The notes under the pieces are model-generated. The model saw only the letters and a list, made by a program, of their open reading frames with translations, was not told the origin of the DNA and made no database searches. A stretch of 64,000 nt of DNA, taken from positions 11,397,550-11,461,549 of the forward strand of contig NC_066851.1 in NCBI RefSeq assembly GCF_001640805.2, read 5' to 3'. This document shows, piece by piece, positions 40,201-54,370 of this stretch (the stretch's first letter is position 1; the number at the start of each line of letters is the position of its first letter). Both the position numbers and the translations under genes were made by a program. The DNA comes from Lates calcarifer. Taxonomy: Eukaryota; Chordata; Actinopteri; Centropomidae.

Positions 40201-43200
40201 CTGGAACCTCCTGACAGATCATCCATCCTTAAACAATTTGGCAGCGCCCTCACAGCCTGAGAAGGCTGGGAGAAAAGATGGGCCACACAACTGACAGTAG
40301 CCTTAATGAAAGACTCATCGGAGGCTCCAGGCAACCAGGCGAGTGGTTTCACTGTCCAGGATGGATGGAAGAATAACATGCTGTCACGTACAGGTAGTCA
40401 TTGAAACAGGAGGACATTATGAGATTCTGTAGGCAACAAGTATAGGGGTGGTAGTGCTCTGGTCAAGTGAGGCCTCTAGAGATGAAGCTGCAGTCTGAAG
40501 ATTGCTGGGAATGGAGCAGTGTCATGTGAGATGGTCAGGAAGGGAAATAGAAGGTGATTGCAGGACCCTTGGAGAGACCACATATAGTAGATTGATATAC
40601 TGTCAGGGCAAATTTGATGCAGAAAATAGAATGGTTGTAATAGGAGCTGTATTTTAATCAAATGAGATAAGCCTCATGTGGCTCTTACCTAGTTTACGTG
40701 AGTTATAGTACACTATATGTTGGAATAACATAGTGTGTCTGGTACCACACTGGGCAGTTTGTATACATATCAAGTGAAACCAGTGAGAAAAAGCTTTGGG
40801 CTGCTGTCAGCCATGGAGATTTATAGGGCGCAGCTGCACAGAGTTGTCTTTGGTCTCTGTGTCAGGCCCTGTAACTGCAACCTAACCTCTTAGCACTGGC
40901 TGGCTCTCTGTGATGGATGGACGTGTTTAAGTCAGGTTAAAAGTCCACTTCCAGTCACTTGCTGGGGCAACCAGACTTTAATCTTGAACCCTGCAGGGCT
41001 GCCTGTAATATAGCTATTCCTGGGCCTGATGAACAAAGTCAGGAGACTTGCTCCACTGGGTCGAGGCTGGATGGATGAAACCCTGGCTCCTGTCCCACTC
41101 CTCAGATTACCCACCTGCTCTGATCATGGCCAATGTGCACAATTACATTAGCTGTCTCTCTCCACTAATAAGGCTTGCAAATGCATGTGAACGATAGAGC
41201 AGAGTCACTGTAACACACTCCCAAATTTGTTTTGACTCTCCACGCTGTCATCGCTGTGTTGTTAGTGATTGCTTTAGTTCTTCCAAGAGCTGCCTCTGTG
41301 TTTCCTGGTGGGAGCAAGTCAAAGACAAAGCCAGGTAATAAAGGCAGCATTAGCAGGCTAATTAGGCTACAGACCTGCTTTGGCAGAACAAATCATTTCA
41401 TCACATCTTTCACAATAGGGCATTGCGGCGCTTCCGAGTAGCAATATTTCATAGCCAATTTCCTGCACCTCGGCTTTATTCACCAACTTTTGTCAATAAA
41501 TCTCCTCTCATATCCATATTTATTGAGCTGAGAGTTGGAGGCCAGGAGTGCTGGGCTCAGATAATGAAGACAGTGTTTCAGCGTGAATGCAAATCCCTCT
41601 GTGAGGTTCAACACATCCCACTGATACTCATTCTTCTTTAGTCTGAAGCATAGACAGGCCTTGTAAACCTGACTTGATGTGAGCTACATGTCTAGGCAAT
41701 GAATTACTTTGACTTACACAGTCCTGCATGTGTATGTTTTGTTCATTCTCATGGTTTGATACAGTAAAGAACATTGTCCAGACCTCTGTGAAATACTATT
41801 TAGCGAGGAATGTATACTGCATGCACTTTGTGTGTGTGTGTTGGTGCATTTGCTATTGCCAAATAACGGCTTTCTTGATGAAAAACACTCAGTACACATA
41901 CGTGTTTTTACACCTGAAAACTGCTGTGTCCTCCCTGGAATGTTAGAGGAGTGTGGGATCCCCAGTCCTGCTCTGATTGAATATGGCAGAATCCAATCCT
42001 ACAGTATCTTTGAGTGGAGATAACAGGAATAGTTTTGTAGTCAGTGTACGCCCTCAGCATCCACATCTATGCAAGGATAGTCCTGCTTTCACTGTAAGAG
42101 AAAGCAGGATTATGTGTCTTAGCCTTTCAGAGTCTTTTTCTCCACACCGCCCCTCTTTTTTTTTTTCTCTGTCAGTGTCTGTGGAAGGTCACCTGAAGGA
42201 GGTAATCCCTATTCCTCTCTGTTTTCTCTCTCTTTTATCTGAGGGGCTTTGTGGCCAGTGCTGGAGCCCATCCACTGATCAGCAAAGCAAGAGCCAGTGC
42301 ACAAACGGAGAAGCAGAGGGGGGAACAGCTTGATGCATGAGATTGCTGCCTTTTATCCCCCTGGTGTGAATAGCAAAATAAGTGCCTCACTATAAAGCAC
42401 AAGGCGAGATTTAAAATATGTATGAGTTGCGTTTTTCTAATACATTGTGCAAACTTACTTATAGGATGTGACCGGCAGTTCCCTTCCCAATTCAAAGCGG
42501 GAGTGTGTGCATGTGTGTGGCGAGGGACAGAATCTGTGTTTTCTTTATGCATCTTGAGAGGAAACCCATGGGATCAGAAGATGTATTTACATTCAGCTGT
42601 TTTCTGGTAGATTTATGCTCTGCATCATCTGTTTACATGGGCTGCTGTGGTACATTTCTGTGGAGGATACAGCTGGAAAGCTCCACAGGGAAAGACCGCC
42701 TGCTGGGATGTATAGCCGTTGGTTGTAGCTGTCTGACCGTGAGAGGGGGCTGCATGATACCTCACAGCTTCACGGTTTTTTTGTGCATTTGTTCAACTAT
42801 AACTAATATTTAAACCCTCCAGTGTGTAAGCACCTAGCTGGCTCTGAAGCAATAACGTAACCACCACTAGCTAGACGTTGGTTGTTTTTGCCAATCCAAT
42901 GTCAGAGCCATTTGAAGATGATGATGTGTGCCTCCACTCAGCCCAATGACTGATGGGGTAGTAAAAAATGAATCACCTCCACGGGGGGAGGAAGGGTTAG
43001 CCATCAGAGTTACACTAGTGAGGAACATTACCCTCCTCTGTATATAATGAGACATATTTAAAATAGCAATCATTCCCTCCTTTGAACTCTGGGTCACAGT
43101 GCGGAATCAATCCCTCAGGTGACTGAAAAGAAAGACCATATGTGTGTGAGACGGAGCATATTAACCAAGGTCACACACGCTGCACACACGGTCCTCTCAG

Positions 43201-45814
43201 AATTGCTGAGCACGATTAAATCTCGGCCTTAGAATCACATTCAGACTCTAAATCATCGGTCAGGTCATTAAGTGAACTGTGGGTCTTCTCTGAGCTGTTT
43301 CTTTCAATTGAATTAGAGTATTATTCTGGATAATTTGGTTTGGAGATTAGCACTTCATACAGGCTACAGTGTCGTAATTGCGTTGGGATGAAAAAGAAAG
43401 AAAGACATTGGAAAGACATTTATAAATGTCTGTAGAGCATTAGCTAAATAATTATTTTTGAAATATTTACAGCATTTCTACTTTACTTTACAAGGTTACA
43501 TTGCATAATTTAGATCCAGTATACAATATATTGTTTTATTGATCGGAGCCAATGTTTTAATATTTCAGTCATGGAGGTTCCTGCCTGTTTTTCTGTTTGA
43601 GCTAATATGTCAATTGTGGTTTGATGCATAGTTAAGCAGAGATGTTTCCATACTAAATTGTGGTGGGAATTCATAAATACCTCCATGGGGTTGTGCCCAT
43701 ATCACTGTTTCCTCATACTTGATGAGATTTACAGCCATAAATAATTCAGCTGGTTCTCATTGTCAGTTTTATATTTCCATATGGAGGACAACACCTCACA
43801 AACACACCTCTGTCAGTGACTATCGCTGACACTGGCCAAGGATATTTGCTCTTTCATAACTGCATCACTGAACCTTGAGATTTGTGAACTGATAAATGTT
43901 CAGTGTTTGATGTAAAAGTATGATTTCTTTCCATTGTGTGTATGCTTTTTTTTTTTTTAACTAACGATTGAGCAGGAGATAAACAGGATACTGATACTGT
44001 CCAGTTGACTCCTGGGAAATAAAAATGATCTCTGTTATGAAAAAGAGACATAAAAATATTGTACAGTATAGTGTGTCGATGAAGAGGTTTGGCCCAAGTA
44101 TTTCAGACCAAATCAGGTTTGGGTAGAGAATGAAGTCTAGTTGGATTCTCAAGATGCATCTAGGATTTTTTTTTTACCCTTATCTGCATTATATAGATCA
44201 TTTTCAAAATGTTACTGACAAATTTTAACCACTTGACTATGTCACAAATGAAAAAAAAAATAGTTTGATTTTATTGCCTTCTCTCTATACTTCCCTTACA
44301 TTTTTATCTAGCCAATAGAAGCTGATAGAGTCTCAGCTTAAAGGAGAAGTCACTTTCCCACCATTTCAGCAGTGTTTAAATGCCCTCTATTTGATGCTAA
44401 TGAAACTTAAGAAAGATATTAAAGCCCTGCAATGTCCGATAACAAGGCAATAATGATGCAAGCATATTTATAATCCTTTAAAGGTGTTAACACATGGATA
44501 GCTAATTAAGCAAGAAAGAGATAAGAAACACTTTTTCTCAGTAAAGGTCAGCATCTGTTGCTACTGATGTAGGCAGAATGTAAGCTTTGGGGAGAAACAC
44601 ACGTTTCATCACACTGGTTTATGCAAATGGTCGTACCAACACAACCATCAAAATTCAAACAAAACACCTAAGCCATCAGCAGTTAACGCTGGGCTGAGCT
44701 GTGAATAATATCCCTGCTTAGTGTAAGCTGATGATTGAAACACTGTTGTGTCTTAGCTCTCTGTTGGATAGGAAAGGCTCAGTGACATATACATATCCAC
44801 AGTGCTGGGGATAAATCCTTGCAGAGGGAGCAGACATCATGAAAACAGAAAGCTATACTACTGTGATAATGAACTGACAAGACCTGTACTGCTACTGCAC
44901 TGCTATAAACCCCAGCGGCAATTTATGAGTGCAGAGTGACCAGAACACCTCCCCCTTCCACGGATAACTACCACAACCTTGCAGATCATGGTTGTAGTGT
45001 CAGCTAACGTGAAATGGGCCTGCTGAAAACATGTTGTGTGACAGCCAGGGATGCCGAAGTCTGTGGACTGACCACTGTATTTGAACAAGCTGGCATCATC
45101 ATCTGTTGACTGTCCTGTTAAAGGCTTCCTCACTGAGCCAACTGTGACAATTTTAAATGTCTCCTGGAACCACTGCCACAGAGACGGCATGTAAAATATG
45201 ATATATAAAATGATGTAATATTGAACATTCAGTTAGATGAACTTATAGCCAGAGGACAGTGATTTCAATTATTCAGAGGAATGTAATTACAGACCTCACC
45301 ATCCAGTTCTGTGCAGCAGTGCCGTTTTGCCACAAGCAAAGATCATCCAGGGTCTGTTTTTATTGATATTCTCATTTCTGCCCTGTCAGGGATTTCAGCA
45401 ATTCTACACCACAGATCTGCTGAATGCAATTAGGGCAGGTCTTCCCAGGAGGAGCAGGCCACACAGAGGGCCTGGATAACAAGGCCATACTGAATTAGTA
45501 ATATTGTAAATAAAACACTGGTTGGTTGGAAATCCCAATATTCCAAGCCCTGAAGTCACAGAAATTCAGGTTTAAAGGATCTTTGGGGTCTAACAAACAT
45601 GTTGTGAATGTTATTGGTCTAGAATTGCCTAGGTAACCGAGGGATTGTTGGTATTACAGCTTTCTTGGCCTCTGTGTTTTGTTTGGAAAGATTTTTGAAA
45701 TTACCTGTTAAAAAATGTATTTTCTGAGTATGAACAGGGATTTAATCTGCCTCCAAATTAAGTCTTTCGATGCTATGAAATACTGTACATTAGTAAAGGC
45801 ATAACTTTATATTT

Positions 45815-46115
45815 TAGGAAATGTGCTTATTCACTCTCTTGCAGTGAGGTAGATTAGAGGATACAGTTCTCTTATCTGTAGGTTGAATATGAAGCTAGCA
45901 CAAACATCTGACCTGGCTCTGTCCAAAGATAAAATATAAAATCCACCTAGCAGCGCTCAGTATTTACACAATCTGATTTGTTTAAACCATGCAAATGTAA
46001 AAACCAAAGTGTTTGTGGTGTTTCAGAGGCCAGGCTAGCTAGTTTGCCTCTGTTTTCAGTCTTAATGCTATGCTAATAGTCTTAATGTTATGCTAGTATA
46101 TTAGCTTAGCATATC
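45815..46115. repeat. Second copy of the foldback-like teleost repeat
   Basis: Begins 'ttttaggaaatgtgcttatt' and contains 'gacctggctctgtccaaaga', then near its right end switches to the opposite orientation with 'gaggccaggctagct' and 'cagtcttaatgctatgctaa'. This is the same family and layout as at 18120-18585, with inverted arms around a centre. A short internal duplication (agtcttaatg..tatgcta) lies at about 46057-46097. Heavily diverged and non-coding. Confidence 0.7.
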
Positions 46116-46304
46116 TCCACAAAAGCTGAAATGTAAAAATTTCCTGCAGTTGTACTTTTAGGTGAATTTAGGTGGGTTATTTTTTTATATATCTTTTCTA
46201 TATATTTTGTTTCTACATATTTTTTATGTTTGCACTGAAAAGGACAAGCTCTCCAATCTCGTTGTACTTAAGTATAATGACAATAAAGAGCATTCTATTT
46301 TGTT

Positions 46305-46390
46305 ACATTTGGACAAAGCCAGGCTAGTTGTTTACCCCTGCTTCCAGCCTTTTGTGCCAAGCTAAACCGACCAACTGAATCTTTTCTGAA
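46305..46390. repeat. Third, partial fragment of the same repeat family
   Basis: 'caaagccaggctagttgttt', 'cccctgcttccagcc' and 'gccaagctaaacc' match one arm of the 45815-46115 element, in the orientation of its right arm. It starts about 190 bp beyond that copy, so it may be a separate insertion or a broken-off arm. Confidence 0.6.
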
Positions 46391-49300
46391 CTACTGTTTG
46401 TTTTTGCTGTACAGTGTTAAGTACTTCAAGGTGTAATGGTGGAATAGCAAATCTTAAAGCAAAGCAAACTGACCCACAAAGTTCAACACTAAGCCTTTAG
46501 TTTTAGTCCTCTTTGATTATCTCTTGGGAGTAACGCATCAGTCTGTGTGAAGGTAATTACAGAAGAAGGCTTAAATCTCTAAATTGCCTGTTCCACTTTG
46601 CCCCCCTGTTGTTATTGTTATTTAAAAGTAACAATTGGATTTGATGCAGAGGAAGGAGGTGAAACAATGACTGGTCATTATTGTCAGCAGTCTTTGCCTA
46701 CAGAGCATTACACACATTTATCATCCTTGCTGTATTAGTATGTTTTTATGTCACTGCACAAGAGTGTTTTTCGCTTATACTCTCACCATTTATACAAATA
46801 AAACGGCAGTGTGCAGCATTGCATGAGAATGTAATCTTACTTTTATTCCATCAGAGAATGCTTTGATTGTTTCAGGACGTCATCAGCATACATGTTATCC
46901 AGGTAATTTGGGTGATAGACCTTGAGAGCTCCTATACCATAGAAAGGAACAGGCCTGTGTTTTAAAGGCAATAAAATCACTCCAATATGCAGCTTATGTC
47001 TGCACTCACCTTTCAGAAGCCTGTGCTACTCTTTCCACTTTGCTTGCAGTGGCAGTGGAGATGAAATACTGGCCCCCAGAAAGCCATTTGGCACCTAATT
47101 GAGCAATCCTATTACTTTTCTCTCCCTTTAGACTGTGACTTTCATTGCTTCAAAGCGATGGTTGGAAGCAGGTGTAAATGATTGTGTTACAGCAGGTGTG
47201 AGTGTATGTGTACTTAAGAAACTTTGTTGTGATAGTGTGTGTGTGTGAGAGAGAGAGAGAATGTGTTTGTCCATCTGTGTGCACTCTCATCACCTCTCCT
47301 CACCTGAGCTACCTCAAATATTAAACATTGATTGGGCTCAGAGATGGACCACACTCACCAGCAAAGACTCAATCTTAACTCCTCATGTGGAGGCTCATGG
47401 AGGACCAATTCACTATTTATGACCATGGATATAACTTGTGGACACAGACAGAAAACTATCTTGAGCTGACTTTTTTCTTTTTAATCCCAGTACGTTTTCG
47501 AGAAAAGATTCTGTTTATGAGGTGACACCTCACATCACAGTATTGAAATGGAACTTACAGAGGTTACTCAGAGGTTTCATTGGACTAGCTTTGTACAACA
47601 GGCAGCTGTATAATTTTTTTCCAGAATTATTTAAAATTCTGTTAGAGAAAATGTTCATGCTTACTGGCTCCTGGAGTTTTATTTTGCAGTAGTTTGAGAA
47701 AACATACAATAACAATATCAAGTAGGATGTTGATTTTGGATTATTCTGGATTACATTCAATGACAATGATTTTTGAATATTTACTGCCAAAATATTTTTT
47801 TCTAATTGGGTTACATTTGTGATTTAGTGTTTCACTTTCATAAATGTGGCAAAAATGGAGGCAGCAGAAGCCAGTATATCCTGCCATTTACTATGGATAA
47901 AGCTGGATCCTGCACTTGGCAAAAAGCAGCTGGATAACATCTAAGTGTTGGCAAGTAAATGCACTTGGTCCTCAACCACAAACTGAGATAACACTGACAT
48001 CACTTGAGGAATATTCTCAGCCTTATACAACATATTCCACAGGTTGATTTGCACTCCCCTTGGCCACTAAACTTCAGTATGTGTAATATATATATTGTTT
48101 TCATCTTCACCATGACAGTACTGATGTAAAAACCTCAGCAGTCAAAAATTGAAACAGACTCGAAATTTGAATTGTGTTAATGTTCTAAAAGGCACGTTTC
48201 ATCACATCTTTGAACTTGTAACATCTACATGTGTGTGTCCTCATTCAGAGTGTTGTGTATCTCTAGTCTGCAAAGTTGGAAGAAGGTAGACTGCAGAAAT
48301 ATCCAGTCAACAAAGTACAGAAAAAATATGGAGAAATGCAGCTAAGATTGCTTAAGTGGTTTTTACAATTTAGGCAGGGTGCATTAGCACAGCCTCAGGT
48401 CTCAAACAAACCATTAGCATATAACATGTAACACCTGCTCATTTAGTCTTTTAGACTTTTCTCATTTCGAAGATACCACAGAGTTTGAGATTCATGCCTG
48501 CAGACAGGCTTAGATGTTGAGCTCTTCTTTTGTTAGCTTTTAAAATACTCCTCACTACCTGTGGAAAAATGTATAGGCTTTGATACATGGCAGTTAATAA
48601 ATTCCTAATACTGTTCCAGCTGAATCAAGTGGATGTAACTTGTAATTTCCTTTGAAGATGTAAATGACAAGTGATTAGTTCAATATTTCTTCTCAGGATT
48701 TCCATAATTAGAGTCCCTGACCAGAATCTTATTTCAATCTTTGCTGGTCTAAGATATGCACAGACATTCTCTTGGAGATGATTAAATAATCTTCAATCAG
48801 CATTTAACCAGTGGGGCTGTAATCTGGGAATTGGAAATGGAATCTCTTGGGGAGGCGTCTTCCCTTTGTTGGATGATGTACACATTGGCTTTGTGCATGT
48901 GCGTACTTGCGTGGATGTATCCCTGGCTGCCTGCATGTACGTATGTGTCCTATTCCTCTTTTGATCAGTTGTTAGCTTCTCTATTTTCTGGACATGCTGG
49001 TAGAGTAGATGAAACATAAGCGTGCAGTGCGCTCTGGTCATGTGGGTATACACTTCAGTTTTACATATTAGCCTTTCAGAGGGAAATCACATTTATTCAA
49101 AGGGAAACATTTAGATTAGCTACAACACTGTTGTAACTACATGTTGTACATAAAAAATAAACTACAGAAGAAAGATAATTTAAAAAACAATACCATGCAT
49201 AATAGAAATTTTGGGAAAATAATGTGACATTATAATCAGTTGTAAAGATTCATGCACTGGAGCAGGGTACTGTAGGGCTGTGCTCTTTCAAGCCAAGAGA

Positions 49301-50113
49301 TTGTGTCTATGTGCTGCTCCTGCAAGCTGGAGACCACATGACTAATGTTGCATTCTCATGCGTCCTCTGGTTTTATCTCAGTCTCCATTGGGGACCACTC
49401 AGGGCTTTAGATGTGTGGCTACCATTCTGCAGCTGCCCATGCCCACTCATCCTTTGTCCTCCATTTTATATAATCAAATAAATCACAGAGAATGGAAAAA
49501 TTTTTCCTTTTTTTCCTTTTGGAATAGCTGGTCATGCCAAGCTCACAGAACACCTCACTGCATAATTCATTAGGCTTGATTAGTTTTAAATTTCCCAGGT
49601 TTATTTATTCTATTTAAATGTACCGTGAAATTCCAGTAATTGTGGAATGCAGGTCTTTGCTCATTTGACTGTGGATTCAGAACAATGCAGAGCTGCACTG
49701 TGGACGACTGCTTTCAGCTTCAATTTGTTTGAACAATATAAATGATTTTGACTCAGCTCATTTCCTTTGCTTGTGGCTGCTAATGTCTTGATCCATCTGA
49801 AGATAGCCTAGAACCCCTAATTACTCACCCTGCTATTGATGTATTAGCTCTCATTCAGTGATGGAGAAAAGACTGGATTCCTAAATTGAATCGTCACCTT
49901 TCCTCTTTGTGAAACATTAATGCTGTTGCTACAGCAAAAATATCCCTCAGTCTTTTCTGAACTAACTCACTTCATTAAAACCACTCCTCCTCAGGCCTGA
50001 TGCCTGTGATTTATCGTTGACACAGTTTTCTGTGAATCTGTGGAAAAGCTGTGGTGAAGAGTTGAGTGCACCCCTCTGTGCACCCCACAGTCATCTTTGT
50101 GATTTGACTGCAG

Positions 50114-50343
50114 GTCAGGGCTGTTGGGGGCCAACTCTGGTTCCAGGGGACCCAGCAGATTTGGGTCTTATCAGCCCCAGCAGCCCTCTTCATGGGCTGC
50201 AGAGTCACCATGGGCCTGGAGCTGCCCACATACTGGGACTGCTGCTCGGCCTGCTGGGTCTAGTCTACAACTGCACTGTCTGCCCGCCTAAGACCAGGAG
50301 CAAAACATCCCAGAGGCTGCAGCCCCACTGCCTGGTTATGTAA
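50114..50343 (+). CDS. Candidate terminal exon with hydrophobic segment and CaaX-like end
   Basis: An acceptor (gatttgactgcag) precedes 230 nt that stay open, in the phase the 1484 exon would require, to TAA at 50341-50343. The block is clearly GC-richer than its surroundings. The 75-residue peptide has a Pro/Gly/Ser-rich start, a hydrophobic run AAHILGLLLGLLGLVYN at about residues 43-59, then a basic tail (KTRSKTSQR) ending in Cys-Leu-Val-Met, which fits the CaaX prenylation pattern. Positive charge after the hydrophobic stretch suits a single-pass membrane segment with a cytosolic C-terminus. A second plus frame and a minus frame are also partly open, as expected in GC-rich DNA, so chance is a real possibility. 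No family recognised. Confidence 0.33.
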
Positions 50344-53300
50344 ATACTAATCAGTGGAAAATTTACTTCTGTTATCAAAATCATTACCCAGTAATATACT
50401 GTAAACTCCTATTTCATCACATGCTTACTCATACACAAAAAAATTACATAAATGCATGAATGGAACAGCACACACACAGATACACACACATTGCCAACCA
50501 TCATGGATGAAAGCCCAAATCGAACAGACCATTAGGGGGAGGAGGGAGAATATGCCCAGTGGTCAAGCCATCACTAGTTATCATGTAGGTGGAAAACCCA
50601 ATTTGCAGTTTGGTCCAGTGACTCTGACAGCATTTTGGGGCGTCAATTACTTCAACCACTTGCTCACGGGCTGTAATTGCAGCGGAACAGCGGACAATGT
50701 TTATTCATGAGGTCATGCATTGATGGCCTTTCACCTGTGTGCATCTCTGCTGAATATTTATCTCTGCATATCCCCCAGCTCCAGCAGTCTCCACATACAA
50801 GCAGAAACCTGCACCAAGACCCCCTGCTACACCAAATCCATTGATGCAATCTCACCTAAATATTCAGCTCTTCTCTCATTAACATGACTCCCTATCAGTG
50901 AAGCTACATGAGTCCTCCAACTGACAAAAATATGATTAGATCTGAAGATTGGTTGTTTTTGTTGTTTTGTGTTTTTTTTGAAGGAGCACAATCACACTTC
51001 AATTACTGTTTCAATTAAGTTTCAATCTGTAGCTTCAGGTAATTATAAATAATCCCTCTAGGAAAGTAGGAGTAAGAGCAGGAAAATATAGAGTACAGAA
51101 AGAAAAGACTGTGCTTTTAACAGATAAACGTGGCTGGAGTTCCCCCGCCCTGTCTGTCTGTATGTGGCCCCATGCTGAGAGTGATAATGGCTGGACACGG
51201 CTCTCTCTCTCTGGCAGTCAGTTGCTCTCTGTCCTGAGCCAGGGAAATGGAGGGGGCCAAGGACCAAGGCAAAGGGTGTGTTACTGTTTGGGCAGTGGTC
51301 AATGGGCTGGTGTTGACAGCTGAGCTGGTCACTGTCCAGGAGCAAAACCCACTCACCGTTTATGGTTTCCCTTGTGTAGGCTGATCCAGTGATTTTAGAG
51401 AGAGAGGAAAGCAATGTGAGATGATGATAAATGTCACACATTCCGTTAAAGCTGCTTTTAATTAGCATCTGAGCAGAATAGCATATTTTTGGGGTGAACC
51501 AATTGAATGTTCGCTGAACCAAATGTGAGCTGCAAACATTACAGTACTGGAAAATATGAACAATAAAACATATAATAATTATGTAAGATAAGCAGCTAAT
51601 CAGGGCTTACATTGTGGTGCAGTAACAGTCTGATTTGATTTTTTTTTTTATCTTTAATCACTAGAGTTCTAAACTACAATACAATAACATTCCTGTTTCT
51701 TTATTTCTATGTAACTTGTACGAATACTGATGCTTTTCCAGGGACATGCACCATAGCCTCAGTTTTTTAACACAATATCGTGTGTAGCCATCAAGTGCGT
51801 ATTTAAGACTCCATTACAGAATTCTCATTTTAAAACAAGTGAGCTAGAAACATTAAAAACTGTGAGACAGTGTTTTCAGTCTGCTCATGAAGCTAACGTT
51901 GGTTTAATTAGCCAACTAGCAGATGATAAAATCTCCTAGCCACAGTTTGGATTTCAGTTGACAGTGCAATGGTTGCCAGCTAGAAATGAGGAGCCTGCTG
52001 TTTCAAAAATTACAAGAAAAAACTTGAGTTTTGAACCTGCTCTTGTTATCACTGTAAACTGTATGTGTGCATCACTAATACAGCAATTTTACTATGTATA
52101 GCAACAGTAACTAATGTGGGCAGGACTTAGTCATCAGTCAGTTAGCTTCAGTTTTTAGATGGTTAGTTAAAACTGAAGTAGATCATACATTTTCTTAAAC
52201 TATGAAGTAAGCATGCATTGCTGTGCCATTTTCCCCACTGTGTCTACCACGACTCACATCTGTTGTTGGTAATTGGAGGGAGACGTTCTCCAGCCAACTG
52301 TTTATTTTCCTCCATTTCTTTTTTCCTGTGAGCATGTGATGTGCAATTCCTGGGAGAGGCCAAACTGGTTAAGGATCACTGCCGGGGGACTTGCTTTGCT
52401 CAGGTTGCCAGAAAACAGCCGTTTCATCTCTTGCACATTGAAGCAGCACGGGTTAGCATGGAAAGCAGATCAAAAGCTGGGCAACAACTAAGGTGACAAT
52501 GACAGAGACTCGCTTATATCAACACTGACACACAAACCTCTGGTAAGTTCAACTGAGGGAGGTATGGAGAATATCTTCAACACCCAGAAGCAAGGCACAT
52601 GTCAGATAATCAATGATTCTCTGTATGGTTTTGGATAGAGAGATGGATAGAGAAGTTAAAAAAGGGGGGTATATGCAGGAAACTGAGAAAGGGCCAAATT
52701 TAAGAAGGGATGAGGGAACTACCACCAGATGTGAAAGCATTAATTACTCCTAATCAAAGACTGTGCCAGCTTGGTGACAGTGGCATGCATGCAGGAGACA
52801 TTCAAGGTCATTAGTGGTGCTCACACACTCACAGTACCATGAATGCCAACACATGCAAGTTGTGTCTGTGGCTCTGTCCCATGAGCCTGTGAGAAAGCTT
52901 TTTGAAGATACTGTTTCACACCATGAAATTAACTCCAAATTTAGAGCAAACAGGTTCTGACAAATTCATCATCTTTTCTTATGTCACAGCAGTGTAGCTG
53001 AAAATATTCCTCAATGACCACGGATTCTTCCCATTGATCTAGTTTCCACAAGTCTGACAGTAACATTTTTTTAAAAAGCCTAAAACAAATGAAATGGTAA
53101 TTTGTTAACAAGTGAAATAAGTAGTGTATTTAACTGTGCAAGAGTTCTTGTCTCACTCTGTAAATTGTGATATGGGTCTGCGGAGCCAGTGTTTTTCTGC
53201 AGCTCTAAGAGGATTACAGGTTGTTTGTTACGGTTGGTGTCTGGGTAATGTTGATAAGGCAGACAGAGCGTGTTGCAGGTGTACCAGGCACTGTCAGACA

Positions 53301-53589
53301 AGGTGAGATGGCTTCTGGGGCAGAGCAGCCAGGAATGGGAACAAGTGACATATTGTGCCACAGGTTATATTTCATTGCTAATTCCGAAAAATGAAGTAGT
53401 AGCATATTCTGGGTTTTTTTGTCAGATTTTTTTTTGTGGGAGTGTTACACGAAATTAGACAAAGGAAAGTGTCAACTGACAAAATAGTGGCTTGTGAAAG
53501 GCCAATTGGTTACAAAATGTAAACACAAAACTGACATTACCTCATAAAGTTGATATGGTAAACATAGTAAACATAAGCTTATTTTCACA

Positions 53590-53790
53590 TCCTGTACATA
53601 CAGAGCAACTCTGGTATTCATTTGGAGTTATGTTTCAGTCTCCACGATGAACCTGATGAATATGAGCCCAATATTTTCACTACTTTAGCTCTGCTTTTGG
53701 TCACCACTGACTCCTGAGGGAAATATGTAACTCATTAGCTGATAACTGCTCCACTACACTATACTTTTTTTGCTGAAAACCCATCACCTG
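53590..53790. repeat. Possible teleost interspersed repeat fragment
   Basis: 'cactactttagctctgcttt' followed by 'tggtcaccactgactcctga' and 'gggaaatatgtaactcatta' then 'tgctccac' resembles a fish repeat with 'tttagctctgctttggtctccaccgactcctgagggaaa...tgctccac'. The match is from memory; boundaries are approximate. Confidence 0.4.
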
Positions 53791-54189
53791 CTGCATCTGG
53801 AAACGATATAAAGTAATGAGAATTAATCAAAACGGCAAAGTTGCAAACCAAAACAATGAGTTAAAAATGCTAATATGGCAAGCAGAGGTGTGTTCACTGC
53901 AAGCAACTTTTACATTATTTATTAGTAGTTATTTGATCCAGTGTTGATTGCTGCTTTAAAATGACAATTTTTTACTTGTCAGTCCGTTATTTACCATATG
54001 TTCTATGTGGCACCTGTTGTGACTAATACTAACATGTGCTATTGGCTCATAAAATCTACCTGCTATTTAAAATGGCACAGTTGAAATAAAGCAGGGACAT
54101 GCAATCCTGTTTGATTGGTGTCTTACATTTACCAGCTCAGTTGAGCAGAAGCACAAATAGATAGAGAGTGGTGGTGACTGTCATCATTA

Positions 54190-54370
54190 CAGCCTCTCCT
54201 TTCGCCTGCTCCCTGGGGGCTGCCGTATCATTGGGCTCACTTCAGTGCTAATAGCCCTGTCTAAGAGCTAGCAAGCCACCTTTCGGAGGTAATGCTCCCT
54301 GCTGCAATTTGGCTTGCTATTCAGCTGTGGCATGTCCCAGGCATTGCAGGAAATTACAGCAGAGTGCTGA
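54190..54370. other. Possible conserved non-coding element
   Basis: A moderately GC-rich block with retained CpGs (ttcgcctg, gccgtatc, tttcggagg) and 'ctgctgcaatttggcttgct', followed by 'gcatgtcccaggcattgcag'. It has no ORF of note and no repeat signature, and its balanced composition resembles conserved enhancers. Inference only. Confidence 0.25.

Larger units (their letters stand above)
13253..50113. other. Long non-coding stretch with scattered repeats
   Basis: About 37 kb without a convincing coding gene. It contains microsatellites, at least three copies or fragments of one foldback-like teleost repeat (18.1 kb, 45.8 kb, 46.3 kb), another repeat fragment at 36.05 kb, and several AT-rich blocks with homeodomain-like TAATTA sites and retained CpGs that could be enhancers. 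Two weak exon candidates (15962 and 33083) lie inside. It could be a long intron or intergenic DNA; the sequence does not settle this. Confidence 0.5.

Noticed and set aside
41211..41336. Hydrophobic, signal-peptide-like frame ending at a possible donor gtaata
   Set aside because: There is no ATG in the frame after the upstream stop and no convincing acceptor before it.
51058..51522. Longest ORF in the window, 154 codons on the minus strand
   Set aside because: No recognisable domain, low-complexity Leu end, and two other ORFs overlap it on both strands; it has the look of a chance ORF.
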